Shown: one piece after another, positions 23,300-30,307 of the stretch
Layout: each line of letters opens with the position of its first letter
How positions within the stretch are numbered: the first letter of the stretch is position 1
Assembly: GCA_041650805.1 (NCBI GenBank)
Contig: JBAZKM010000015.1
Span: 1 to 36,091, forward strand
From: Candidatus Omnitrophota bacterium
Lineage (GTDB): Bacteria > Omnitrophota > Gorgyraeia > 2-01-FULL-45-10
Direction: 5' to 3'
DNA: 36,091 nucleotides
The notes under the pieces: generated by a model
The model's input: the letters and a program-made list of their open reading frames with translations, nothing else
What the model was told of the DNA's origin: nothing
Databases searched by the model: none
Translations under genes and position numbers: made by a program

Positions 23300-23965
23300 T
23301 TAAAAGGCTATTTTCAGCTTCGTCCCCAGGATGTTTGACGATGACCACTTATCCGCCCTTATCCTGTTCTCCCTGAGCAGATAATATACGTCGAATTTCA
23401 GATATTTTGCCAGGCCCAATTCCATGCCCGCATAAAACCTGTTCTCGTTAAACCCGGCAGAATTAGAGACGATGAAGATCTCATCCGATATGTAGGGCGT
23501 TATCTTGATCTTTTTAAGATCGATCGGATATTTGAGCGCGAATTTATTGCGATATCGTATGAAATCATCCTTATATCGGAAGTGCCTGTATTCGAGCCGG
23601 TTCCGGTCTTCGAACTTGAATTTCCACAGATCCAGCTTGACCGTTGCGCTCACGTGAGGCCTGTTCTCTTCCCTCCACTTCTGTTTGTACCTTTCATAGA
23701 CCTGGCGGTAGTTAAATCCGATATCGAGCCTCTTATCGAATCCATAAACGACGCCCCAGTCATAGTGCTGGTAGTATAATTCGGATGCGTCTTCGCCGAA
23801 ACGCCACTCCTCTTCCTGCGTCAGTTTTGTCCCCTTACCGATCCCCGCCTCCTGATTTTCGGTATGCCAGATCTGGAAATCGCCGTTGTCGTAGGCGTAT
23901 CCTTCAGCGGCTGCAGCCCACAGAAAGACGCCTGCCGCCAAAACCTTCACTCTATACTTCCGCAT
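23300..23965 (-). CDS. DUF2490 outer-membrane beta-barrel protein
   Basis: A 221-residue protein with a signal peptide (residues 1-24, ending GYA). The mature part is built of alternating beta strands: DFQIWHTENQ, EEEWRFGEDASELYYQHYD, RLDIGFNYRQVYE. It ends LGTKLKIAF, with the terminal Phe typical of BAM-inserted outer-membrane barrels. This fits the DUF2490 family. It lies between phoR and pstS and has a promoter core that matches the pstS one at 22 of 24 positions, so it is probably phosphate-regulated. A role as an outer-membrane channel for phosphate or phosphorylated compounds is an inference from context only. Confidence 0.83.
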   Translation of the reverse strand: MRKYRVKVLAAGVFLWAAAAEGYAYDNGDFQIWHTENQEAGIGKGTKLTQEEEWRFGEDASELYYQHYDWGVVYGFDKRLDIGFNYRQVYERYKQKWREENRPHVSATVKLDLWKFKFEDRNRLEYRHFRYKDDFIRYRNKFALKYPIDLKKIKITPYISDEIFIVSNSAGFNENRFYAGMELGLAKYLKFDVYYLLRENRIRADKWSSSNILGTKLKIAF

Positions 23966-23991
23966 AGCACACTCCTTTCTTTTTGAAAAGA

Positions 23992-24017
23992 GTATACAAT
24001 ATCGATATTAAATCCGC
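23992..24017 (-). promoter_or_regulatory. Pho-type promoter of the DUF2490 gene
   Basis: TATACT (-10) lies at 23992-23997. The 24-bp segment 23994-24017 is identical at 22 positions to 23245-23268 in the pstS promoter, in the same orientation and at the same place relative to the -10. The 11-bp-spaced units TTTAATA and TATTGTA are visible. The two extra upstream units of pstS are not clear here, so binding may be weaker. Confidence 0.65.
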
Positions 24018-24059
24018 TTCAAGGAGAGGTAAAATATGGGTAAAACCATGGAAAGGGTA

Positions 24060-25838
24060 TTATCGCCTTGGGAGGACCAACCAGAACTTCGAGCCGAAAC
24101 CTTCGGTGCTCTCCACCCCCACGCTGCCGTTATGCAGTTCGACGATATGCTTGACGATGGAGAGGCCCAGGCCCGTTCCTCCGAGTTCGCGCGAGCGCGC
24201 TTTGTCCACCCGGTAGAACCGCTCAAATATGCGGGCGATATCTTTATCGGGGATACCTATGCCGGAATCTTCTATTATTATCTTTATGCTGTCATTCAGG
24301 TCCCGGCTGTAGATCTTGATGGTCCCTTTTTCCTTGTTGAATTTTATGGCATTATCGATAAGGTTCGTAAAGACCTGCTCCATCCTGTCCTTATCCGCCC
24401 TGATCGAAAGGTCTGCCGCCAACTCATCCCTGACCTCTATCTTCTTCTTCTTTAACTGAGACCCGAACCCGGATATGACCCCCTCGGCAAGTCGGCGCAG
24501 GTTTATATCCCCCTTCTCCAGGGCTGCCTCTTTCGACTCAAGATGCGACAGGGAGAGCAGGTCATTGACCAGATTGTTGAGCCGCTCGGCGTGCTCCTGG
24601 ATTATCGCCAGGAAGTTACGGCTATTCTCTTTATCGTCTAGGGCGCCCTCAAGGAGCGTCTCTATGAACCCCTTTATGGAAGTGAGCGGCGTCTTCAGTT
24701 CATGGGACACGTTGGCGATAAAATCGCTGCGCATCGTCTCAAGCTTCCTTATCTCGGTTATATCATGGATGACCACCAGGCACCCCGCCACTTCATTATT
24801 GTCAAAAATGGGAGTTGCGCTGATCTCGGATATCTTGCGTATAGGGTAGATAAGCGTCAATTCTGCCGACACGGGCTCTCCTTTTTCCAATACAGAATTT
24901 ATGACGTCCGAGATATTATTGTTGCGTATGACCTCCAGGAAGGTCTTCTTCTCCGCGTCTTTTTTAGAGACCGCGAATATCTTCTCTATGGTAGGGTTTA
25001 TAGAGATTATGCGGCCTTCTTTATCTACGACGATGACCCCCTCTATCATGCTGTTGAAGATCGCGGCGAGCTTCTGGTTTTGCGTCTTGACCTCTTTGAT
25101 CTTATCTTCTATGTCCTGGGCCATCCTGTTCAGGGTATTCGCAAGCTCCCCTATCTCGTCTTTAGGGCCTTGGAGTATCCTGCGGCTAAAGTCGCCTTCC
25201 GAAAATCGACGCGAAACATGTATCATCCTGTTGATCGGCCGGATAGTACTCCCTGCCACTATATATCCCAGGATCAAAGCCAATAGAAGCGCAAAGATAA
25301 GCCCTATTACGACTATCCTTCTGATGGTGGATAACGTTCTCTGCACGCTCTCCAGCGGCAACGCCAACCTCAGGATACCGTTAATTTCACCATCATCTTT
25401 AAGAGGCAGCGCCACATAGAGCATATCTATCTTGATGGTCGAAGAATAGCGCGTATCGATGCCGATATTACCCGCTAAGGCGGCCATTACCTCCGGGCGA
25501 TTGATATGGTTCTCCATGTGCGCTATCTCTTGCTTTGGTTTTTCGGAATCGGCAAGCACCATGCCTCTCCTGTCGATGACAGTGATACGGCAGCTTGTCC
25601 TGGATCCCAGGGTCTTTACTAAAATACCCAGGGAGGCGGGGTCTTCCCTTTTTATGCTTTCGGCAGTGATCTGGTCCTCGATAAGACGGGCCTGGGTGAT
25701 AAGGGACGATTCGATATTATGGAGAGAATTTTCTTCGAGCTTTTTGTCCAGGAAGAAGGCTATGAAGGCGAACGATACCAGTATCACGAGGACATATGAA
25801 AGGATAAGCTTTGACCTGAAACTTCTCTTGATAGCCAT
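24060..25838 (-). CDS. phoR: PhoR-like sensor histidine kinase
   Basis: A 592-residue membrane kinase. A first membrane helix is at about 11-30, an extracytoplasmic sensor region at 31-165 and a second helix at about 167-190. HAMP spans about 190-240 and PAS about 255-360 (FNSMIEGVIVVDKEGRIISINP). HisKA follows with phospho-acceptor His379 (NVSHELKTPLTSIKG), then HATPase with N box NLIDNAIKFN, G1 DSGIGIP and G2 GGTGLGLSIVKH. This is the domain order of Gram-positive-type PhoR kinases with a large external loop. It follows phoB by 7 bp and stands directly upstream of the DUF2490 and pst genes, so phosphate sensing with PhoU is the likely role. Confidence 0.93.
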   Translation of the reverse strand: MAIKRSFRSKLILSYVLVILVSFAFIAFFLDKKLEENSLHNIESSLITQARLIEDQITAESIKREDPASLGILVKTLGSRTSCRITVIDRRGMVLADSEKPKQEIAHMENHINRPEVMAALAGNIGIDTRYSSTIKIDMLYVALPLKDDGEINGILRLALPLESVQRTLSTIRRIVVIGLIFALLLALILGYIVAGSTIRPINRMIHVSRRFSEGDFSRRILQGPKDEIGELANTLNRMAQDIEDKIKEVKTQNQKLAAIFNSMIEGVIVVDKEGRIISINPTIEKIFAVSKKDAEKKTFLEVIRNNNISDVINSVLEKGEPVSAELTLIYPIRKISEISATPIFDNNEVAGCLVVIHDITEIRKLETMRSDFIANVSHELKTPLTSIKGFIETLLEGALDDKENSRNFLAIIQEHAERLNNLVNDLLSLSHLESKEAALEKGDINLRRLAEGVISGFGSQLKKKKIEVRDELAADLSIRADKDRMEQVFTNLIDNAIKFNKEKGTIKIYSRDLNDSIKIIIEDSGIGIPDKDIARIFERFYRVDKARSRELGGTGLGLSIVKHIVELHNGSVGVESTEGFGSKFWLVLPRR

Positions 25839-25845
25839 CCGGCCC

Positions 25846-26538
25846 CTACTCTTCGTCTTCGAATCTATACCCGTAATTCTTTACGGTAACGATACGCCTT
25901 GACTCGCCCTTTAACTTCTTACGCAGTGTCCTTATATGCACATCTACGGTCCGGGTCTGTATCTCCAGGGCCTGGTCGAATCCCCATATCGTATCCAGAA
26001 GATGGTCCCGCGACAAGACCCTGCCCTTTGATATCATCAGTGTCTTAAGAAGCTCGAACTCTTTTCCGGTGAGCTCTACCGGCTTACCCTTAAGGGTCAC
26101 CGCGATCTTAGCCAGATCTACGGTCAGGTCGCCTGCCTTCAGCACCTCCGGCATCTTCTCTTTCTCTTTGCCGCGGCGCAGGACCGCCTTTATCCGCGCG
26201 ATCAATTCCCTGGGGCTGAAGGGCTTGGTCACATAGTCATCCGCCCCTAACTCAAGCCCCACGATCTTGTCCGACTCCTGGCTCTTTGCTGTCAGCATGA
26301 TGACCGGGACCGACGCGGTCTTACTGTCACCCTTGAGCTTTTTACAGACCTCTAAACCATCCATACCCGGGAGCATGAGGTCCAGGATGATCAGGTCCGG
26401 GGGAGCGCCCCTGGCCGAATCTACGGCATCTTCCCCGTTACGGACAGAGAGGGTCCTGAACCCCTCCTTCTTGAGGTTATAGTCAAGCATCTTGACTATA
26501 TCTTTTTCGTCTTCTACGATCAGTATCGTCTCTTTCAT
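25846..26538 (-). CDS. phoB: PhoB-like response regulator (OmpR/PhoB family)
   Basis: A 230-residue transcription factor. The receiver domain has Asp9-type acidic residues, phospho-acceptor Asp53 (LIILDLMLPGMDG), Thr83 and Lys105 (YVTKPF). A winged-helix DNA-binding domain spans about 130-228, with the family pattern LTGKEFELLKTLM, VLSRDHLLDTIWG, RTVDVHIRTLRKKL and a C-terminal VKNYGYRF. It should bind the 11-bp-spaced Pho boxes upstream of pstS. phoR follows after 7 bp. A mobile element begins 77 bp upstream of its start codon, leaving little room for a promoter. Confidence 0.95.
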   Translation of the reverse strand: MKETILIVEDEKDIVKMLDYNLKKEGFRTLSVRNGEDAVDSARGAPPDLIILDLMLPGMDGLEVCKKLKGDSKTASVPVIMLTAKSQESDKIVGLELGADDYVTKPFSPRELIARIKAVLRRGKEKEKMPEVLKAGDLTVDLAKIAVTLKGKPVELTGKEFELLKTLMISKGRVLSRDHLLDTIWGFDQALEIQTRTVDVHIRTLRKKLKGESRRIVTVKNYGYRFEDEE

Positions 26539-26615
26539 TCCTCACCCTGCAGGTAAGCGCTTTTACGCCCTTATTTTACCACTTTCCGGGAAGATATTGA
26601 AGCAAGATTACATCT

Positions 26616-26650
26616 AGAGACGTTTTCCAAGTTGTGCTGGAACCTGTACC
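26616..26650 (+). repeat. Left inverted end of the RAYT element
   Basis: Thirty-five nt: an outer 15-nt block AGAGACGTTTTCCAA, an 8-nt variable centre, and an inner 12-nt block GGAACCTGTACC. An internal TTCCA/TGGAA pair can form a small hairpin. Confidence 0.85.
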
Positions 26651-26733
26651 CATCAAGAAGCACATGGCGAAAATTTTAAAAAAAGTTGCAATAATTTTCA
26701 AGATTTTGGCATCTATATATATGGGAGGTGGCC

Positions 26734-27219
26734 ATGCCAACAGGACCAAGAATCATATTGGATAATGTACTATATCACATTATGGATAGAGGCAATCAAA
26801 AACAGGCGGTATTTATAGATAGTTCAGATTTTGATACTTATCGTAAAAGGCTACGTTTATATAAAAAGAGGTACAAATTTAAGCTATATGGATATTGTCT
26901 CATGAAGAATCACATCCATTTACTAGGAGAGATTGATAAAAAAGAAGATCTGGCAAAATTTATGCATGGCTTAACACGATCGTACACTGCTTATTTTAAC
27001 AAAAAATACGATAAAGTGGGACAGCTATGGCAAGGAAGATTTATCAGCAAAATAGTCGCAAAAGACGAATATGCGATCGGATGCATAAATTATATAGAAC
27101 ATAATCCGGTTCGTGCCGGTATAACGATAGCTCCATATGATTATGAATGGTCTAGCTATAAAGAGAGGGTTTTAGAACAAAACTCGAAGGGGAATCTGCT
27201 GAATTCACTGAGCTTATAG
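26734..27219 (+). CDS. REP-associated tyrosine transposase (RAYT, Y1 HUH family)
   Basis: A 161-residue HUH-superfamily transposase. The metal-binding HUH motif is HIH at residues 60-62 (LMKNHIHLL). The nucleophile should be Tyr84 or Tyr87 in SYTAYFNKKY, followed by the family signature GQLWQGRF and NYIEHNPVRAG. The N-terminus PRIILDNVLYHIMDRGN is typical of RAYTs. I chose the ATG at 26734, five bases after GGGAGG; an in-frame GTG at 26728 overlaps that ribosome site. Catalytic residues are all present, so it may be active. The last base of the stop codon is the first base of the right inverted end. Confidence 0.93.
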   Translation: MPTGPRIILDNVLYHIMDRGNQKQAVFIDSSDFDTYRKRLRLYKKRYKFKLYGYCLMKNHIHLLGEIDKKEDLAKFMHGLTRSYTAYFNKKYDKVGQLWQGRFISKIVAKDEYAIGCINYIEHNPVRAGITIAPYDYEWSSYKERVLEQNSKGNLLNSLSL

Positions 27220-27253
27220 GTACAGGTTCCCGAAGGAATTGGAAAACGTCTCT
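27219..27253 (-). repeat. Right inverted end of the RAYT element
   Basis: Thirty-five nt in inverted orientation to the left end, with the same outer 15-nt and inner 12-nt blocks and a different 8-nt centre. An internal TTCC-CGAA-GGAA hairpin is present. Confidence 0.85.
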
Positions 27254-27572
27254 GGATAAATTTGGGGAAGGATTCGGTCCTCCGCTCGCAGAGCTCGCTC
27301 CTGAACGGCCAAATTACAGGTCACGAAGTGACACCTATGTAAAGAGGATGAGATCTTAAGAGAAGGAGAAATATTCTCCTTCTCTTAAATACAGGTTAAT
27401 TCAGTATGCCTTGTTGAATTCATTTACGGAGGGGGTGACAGTGAGCGTCCGGGGTGTATGCTTATATGAGCGAACGCCATGGAGGGGGAACCCAAGGTTC
27501 CCCCTATGGAATTCTGAGGATTCACAAGACCTACCTAATCTATCTCTGGGTGGTCGCAGTGAATCCGAAGAA
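27254..27572. other. Non-coding stretch with strong hairpins
   Basis: No convincing gene. It contains a perfect 15-bp palindrome with a 3-nt loop at 27356-27388 (arms of TTAAGAGAAGGAGAA type). A second strong hairpin at 27477-27509 has GGGGGAACC/GGTTCCCCC as its core and an outer CCAT/ATGG pair. Neither is followed by a clear U-tract, so they are not standard terminators. The segment 27264-27275 shares GGGAAGGATTCG with the tRNA-Tyr 3' half. Hairpins next to a RAYT gene could be REP-type substrates, but that is inference. Confidence 0.6.
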
Positions 27573-27658
27573 TGGTGGTGAGGGAAGGATTCGAACCTTC
27601 GAAGGCGTGAGCCGTCAGATTTACAGTCTGATCCATTTGGCCGCTTTGGTACCTCACC
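27573..27658 (-). tRNA. tRNA-Tyr (anticodon GTA)
   Basis: An 86-nt class II tRNA with the long variable arm expected for tyrosine. The acceptor is GGTGAGG/CCTCACC, the anticodon loop contains TGTAAA (anticodon GTA), the T arm is GGTTCGAATCC, the discriminator is A and CCA is encoded. Confidence 0.95.
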
Positions 27659-27828
27659 GAAATTTATATGCAATAGCTATGGAGCTAGCAGAGGGGATCG
27701 GCTACTCCGGCGTCCAGAGGCCGCCTCCGTAGCCAGCCGGCTCGCTGTCGTCCAGAGGACTCTTCCTCCCTCCGGTCGGCGCTCGCCGGCTTCAATTCCT
27801 CACAACATGTCTCCATAGGTAATAGACC
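27659..27828. other. tRNA spacer with tRNA-like fragments
   Basis: 170 bp, GC-rich, with no gene. TGGAGCTAGC at about 27680 repeats the 3' end plus CCA of tRNA-Thr(TGT). TTCAATTCCTC at 27791-27801 is an inverted copy of part of its T arm. CGTCCAGAGG occurs twice. These look like decayed pieces of a tRNA or of duplicated tRNA ends. Confidence 0.5.
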
Positions 27829-27904
27829 TGGAGCTAGCGGGAGGAATTGAACCCCCGACCTGAGGTTTACAAAACCCCTGCTCTACCAGCTGAGCTACGC
27901 TAGC
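27829..27904 (-). tRNA. tRNA-Thr (anticodon TGT)
   Basis: A 76-nt cloverleaf. The acceptor is GCTAGCG/CGCTAGC, the anticodon loop TTTGTAA (anticodon TGT), and the T arm contains GGGTTCAATTCC. The discriminator is T and CCA is encoded. Its first 10 nt overlap the end of the nnrD gene, including the TAG stop, so it is probably cut out of the nnrD mRNA by RNase P. Confidence 0.96.
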
Positions 27905-28761
27905 GTCCTTAAAACCTCGGGTAGTTTATTTAAAAGATCGGTAGCAACGAGGCTTAAGGGACCTTTCTCCTTAAGCGCCAGGTCGCCGGCAAGGCCGTGG
28001 AAGTATACCGCGAGCGCCGATGCAGAGACCGGGTCCATCCCCTGCCCTATGAAGCTCGCGACTATACCCGTCAGCACATCGCCGACACCGCCGGTCGCCA
28101 TGCCGGGGTTACCGGTCCTGTTTATGTAAAGCTCTCCGCCAGGCCCGGCCACCACGGTCTCGTGCCCCTTTAAAATTAAGACAATATTATACTCGCCGGC
28201 AAACTGGAGCGCAATCTCTTTTCTGTTCTTTTGTATATCCCCTGTTTCTTTGCCGGTCAGCCGCGCCATCTCGCCCGGATGGGGTGTCAGGACAACCGGC
28301 TTTTTGACGTTCTTCAATATGGGGAGGTGCCCGGCGAGCGCATTCAGGCCGTCGGCATCGAGGACCATCGTCTTATCCAGCTTCGTCACCAGGTTACGTA
28401 CCAGGGTCTGTGTCTCCCTGTTCTGCGAAATGCCCGGCCCGATCGCGACGCAGTTGCATCCTTCGGCGAACGCCAGGAGCTCCTTCTCCGCAAGTAAACT
28501 CAGCGACCCGTCGCGCGTCTCGAAGAACGGCCGGACCATGACCTCTGTGAGCTTCGCCGCCAGTATCGGATGTACGCTCTTCCCTGCCGCGAGCGTTACT
28601 AGGCCGCTCCCTGCCAATAAGGCCGCCTGGCCTGTGAGGTACGGCGCCCCCGTGTAACCCGACGAGCCTGCCATGACAAGGACGTGGCCATAATCCCCCT
28701 TATGGGAGTCGGCGGCCCTCTTCGGGAACTTCTCGAGTATCCCGCGTATCTCTATCTCCAC
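27895..28761 (-). CDS. nnrD: ADP/ATP-dependent (S)-NAD(P)H-hydrate dehydratase (single-domain)
   Basis: A 288-residue protein matching only the dehydratase half of bifunctional Nnr (YjeF C-terminal domain). It repairs damaged hydrated NADH and NADPH. Family motifs seen are GDYGHVLVMAGSSGYTGAP at about 22-40, VLDADGLNAL, VLTPHPGEMARL and the nucleotide-binding NRTGNPGMATGGVGDVL-type segment near 215-230. The epimerase half is absent, so NnrE must be encoded elsewhere or be missing. The start is a GTG at 28761 with a GGGGAG ribosome site, overlapping the acpS stop codon by one base. The stop lies inside tRNA-Thr(TGT). Confidence 0.93.
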   Translation of the reverse strand: MEIEIRGILEKFPKRAADSHKGDYGHVLVMAGSSGYTGAPYLTGQAALLAGSGLVTLAAGKSVHPILAAKLTEVMVRPFFETRDGSLSLLAEKELLAFAEGCNCVAIGPGISQNRETQTLVRNLVTKLDKTMVLDADGLNALAGHLPILKNVKKPVVLTPHPGEMARLTGKETGDIQKNRKEIALQFAGEYNIVLILKGHETVVAGPGGELYINRTGNPGMATGGVGDVLTGIVASFIGQGMDPVSASALAVYFHGLAGDLALKEKGPLSLVATDLLNKLPEVLRTLA

Positions 28762-29147
28762 TATCTCCCCTTCCTGACAAGTATGACGTTCGCGACCGCG
28801 TAATTTTTCGAATGGGCCATGCTCACGATCACGTTGTTTATCTTCTTCTTCTTCTTCAATTTGAGCGCGTCGTCATGGAACTCTATGACCGGCTTCCCTT
28901 CGCGGTCATTGAAGACCTCTATCTCGGTCCATTTGATGGGGTTGGCATGCGGTTCGCCGAACGCCTTTACGACCGCCTCTTTTGCGGCGAACCTGGCGGC
29001 AAAGTGCTGGTGCGCGAACCGTTTTGAGCTCGAGTAGGATATCTCTTTGGGCGTGAATATCTTGGTCAGGAAGTTATCGCCCCATTTCTGTATGGCCTCC
29101 CGCATCCGGAAGACCTCCACTATGTCCACGCCGGCGCCGGCGATCAT
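28761..29147 (-). CDS. acpS: Holo-[acyl-carrier-protein] synthase
   Basis: A 128-residue AcpS of normal length. It transfers 4'-phosphopantetheine from CoA to acyl carrier protein. Both metal-binding signatures are present: GAGVDIVEV with Asp8, and FAAKEAVVKAFG with Glu57 and Lys61. The C-terminal SMAHSKNYAVA strand matches the family. It overlaps pdxJ by 4 nt and nnrD by one base. Confidence 0.95.
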   Translation of the reverse strand: MIAGAGVDIVEVFRMREAIQKWGDNFLTKIFTPKEISYSSSKRFAHQHFAARFAAKEAVVKAFGEPHANPIKWTEIEVFNDREGKPVIEFHDDALKLKKKKKINNVIVSMAHSKNYAVANVILVRKGR

Positions 29148-29857
29148 CTGATCAACCCTGCCATTTCGCGTACGGCGGCCCCAAGGCCCGCGAATATGGA
29201 CCGGACGACTATGGCATATCCGATATTCAATTCATTCATACCTTTTATCCGCGCTATGCGTGATACATTTTTGTAATCGAGGCCGTGCCCCGCATTGACC
29301 TCGAGGCCGAGGCCCCGGGCATATTCGGCCGCATATACGAGCTTCCTGAACTCCCTGTCCGCCGAGGCCCCGGACCGGGCATTCGCGTACTCGCCCGTGT
29401 GGAGCTCGATGATACGCGCCCCGGCCCTGTACGACGCGTCGATCTGCGGCTTAAGCGGGTCTATGAAGAGGCTTACGTCTATGCCGCTACCCGCAAGACG
29501 CCCCGTTGCCTTCCTGACGCGCCCTTCGTTACGGACGACGTCAAGGCCACCCTCCGTAGTAAGCTCCTTACGCCTCTCGGGCACAAGCGTCGCCTGTTCC
29601 GGCCCGATCCGGCACGCGAGATCGACTATATCTTTCGCTATCGACATCTCCAGGTTGAGCCGCGTCTTTACGGACTTCCTGAGCCTGATCACATCCGCAT
29701 CCTTTATATGCCGCCTGTCTTCGCGGAGGTGGCAGACGATCGAATCGCACCCCGCCTCCTCGCAGACCCTGGCCGCATCGACGGGGTCCGGGAATGACGA
29801 CCGCCTCGCCTCTCTGAGCGTCGCCACATGATCTATGTTGACCCCCAGCTTTACCAT
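29144..29857 (-). CDS. pdxJ: Pyridoxine 5'-phosphate synthase
   Basis: A 237-residue TIM-barrel enzyme that condenses deoxyxylulose 5-phosphate with 3-amino-2-oxopropyl phosphate in DXP-dependent vitamin B6 synthesis. The N-terminal GVNIDHVATLREARR, the LREDRRHI loop, LEMS, LVPERR and the phosphate-binding ELNIGYAIV are all present. Length is normal. It is coupled to acpS by a 4-nt overlap, a pairing also common in Proteobacteria. Confidence 0.96.
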   Translation of the reverse strand: MVKLGVNIDHVATLREARRSSFPDPVDAARVCEEAGCDSIVCHLREDRRHIKDADVIRLRKSVKTRLNLEMSIAKDIVDLACRIGPEQATLVPERRKELTTEGGLDVVRNEGRVRKATGRLAGSGIDVSLFIDPLKPQIDASYRAGARIIELHTGEYANARSGASADREFRKLVYAAEYARGLGLEVNAGHGLDYKNVSRIARIKGMNELNIGYAIVVRSIFAGLGAAVREMAGLIR

Positions 29858-29869
29858 ATAGCTCTCTTA

Positions 29870-30307
29870 TTATTCCTTCTCGATGGGTACCGTCACCTGC
29901 ACAAGCGTCTCTTCCATGAAGACGCCCGGCGCGATCGGGTTCAGAGGTACGGATCTGGTGAACGTCTTGGAGGCCCCTCCGACGTCGAGAGGTATGGTGT
30001 ACGCGTAACGCACCTTCCCGAGGAGGTCGCGTGTACCCACAACGATGCAATATTCGGGAACGACTATGACTTGGTCCCTTATCACCCTGTACCCGCTCCT
30101 CAACTTGCCTACGAATATCGGTTTGATCGTAAGTTTCTTGGATGATATGCCCTCGGTCGGAAGTATCCTGCGCAGGAACTGCTGTTCCTCCTCCGTGCCT
30201 TTATTCAGCTCTTTTACGATATAGAACCAGCAGATGAGGGCAAGTATGAGAGCCGCTATCTTAAGGCCTATGTTCTTTGTAAAGAGGTCCTTCAGTGACC
30301 GGATCAT
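29870..30307 (-). CDS. cdaR: YbbR-domain protein, short CdaR-like
   Basis: A 145-residue protein with a cytoplasmic N-terminus, one membrane helix (about 13-33, NIGLKIAALILALICWFYIV) and a single extracellular YbbR-like domain. Firmicute CdaR proteins usually carry several YbbR repeats, so this is a minimal version. CdaR regulates the diadenylate cyclase CdaA; the two genes overlap by 4 nt here, supporting that role. Confidence 0.82.
   Translation of the reverse strand: MIRSLKDLFTKNIGLKIAALILALICWFYIVKELNKGTEEEQQFLRRILPTEGISSKKLTIKPIFVGKLRSGYRVIRDQVIVVPEYCIVVGTRDLLGKVRYAYTIPLDVGGASKTFTRSVPLNPIAPGVFMEETLVQVTVPIEKE

Larger units (their letters stand above)
26616..27253 (+). mobile_element. RAYT-type transposable element (638 bp) with inverted ends
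   Basis: The element is bounded by 35-nt imperfect inverted repeats and contains a single transposase gene. The interior is clearly more AT-rich than the neighbouring genes and its codon use differs, which suggests acquisition. It sits between the phoB upstream region and the tRNA-Tyr gene. No target-site duplication is evident at the edges, which fits HUH single-strand transposition. Confidence 0.78.
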
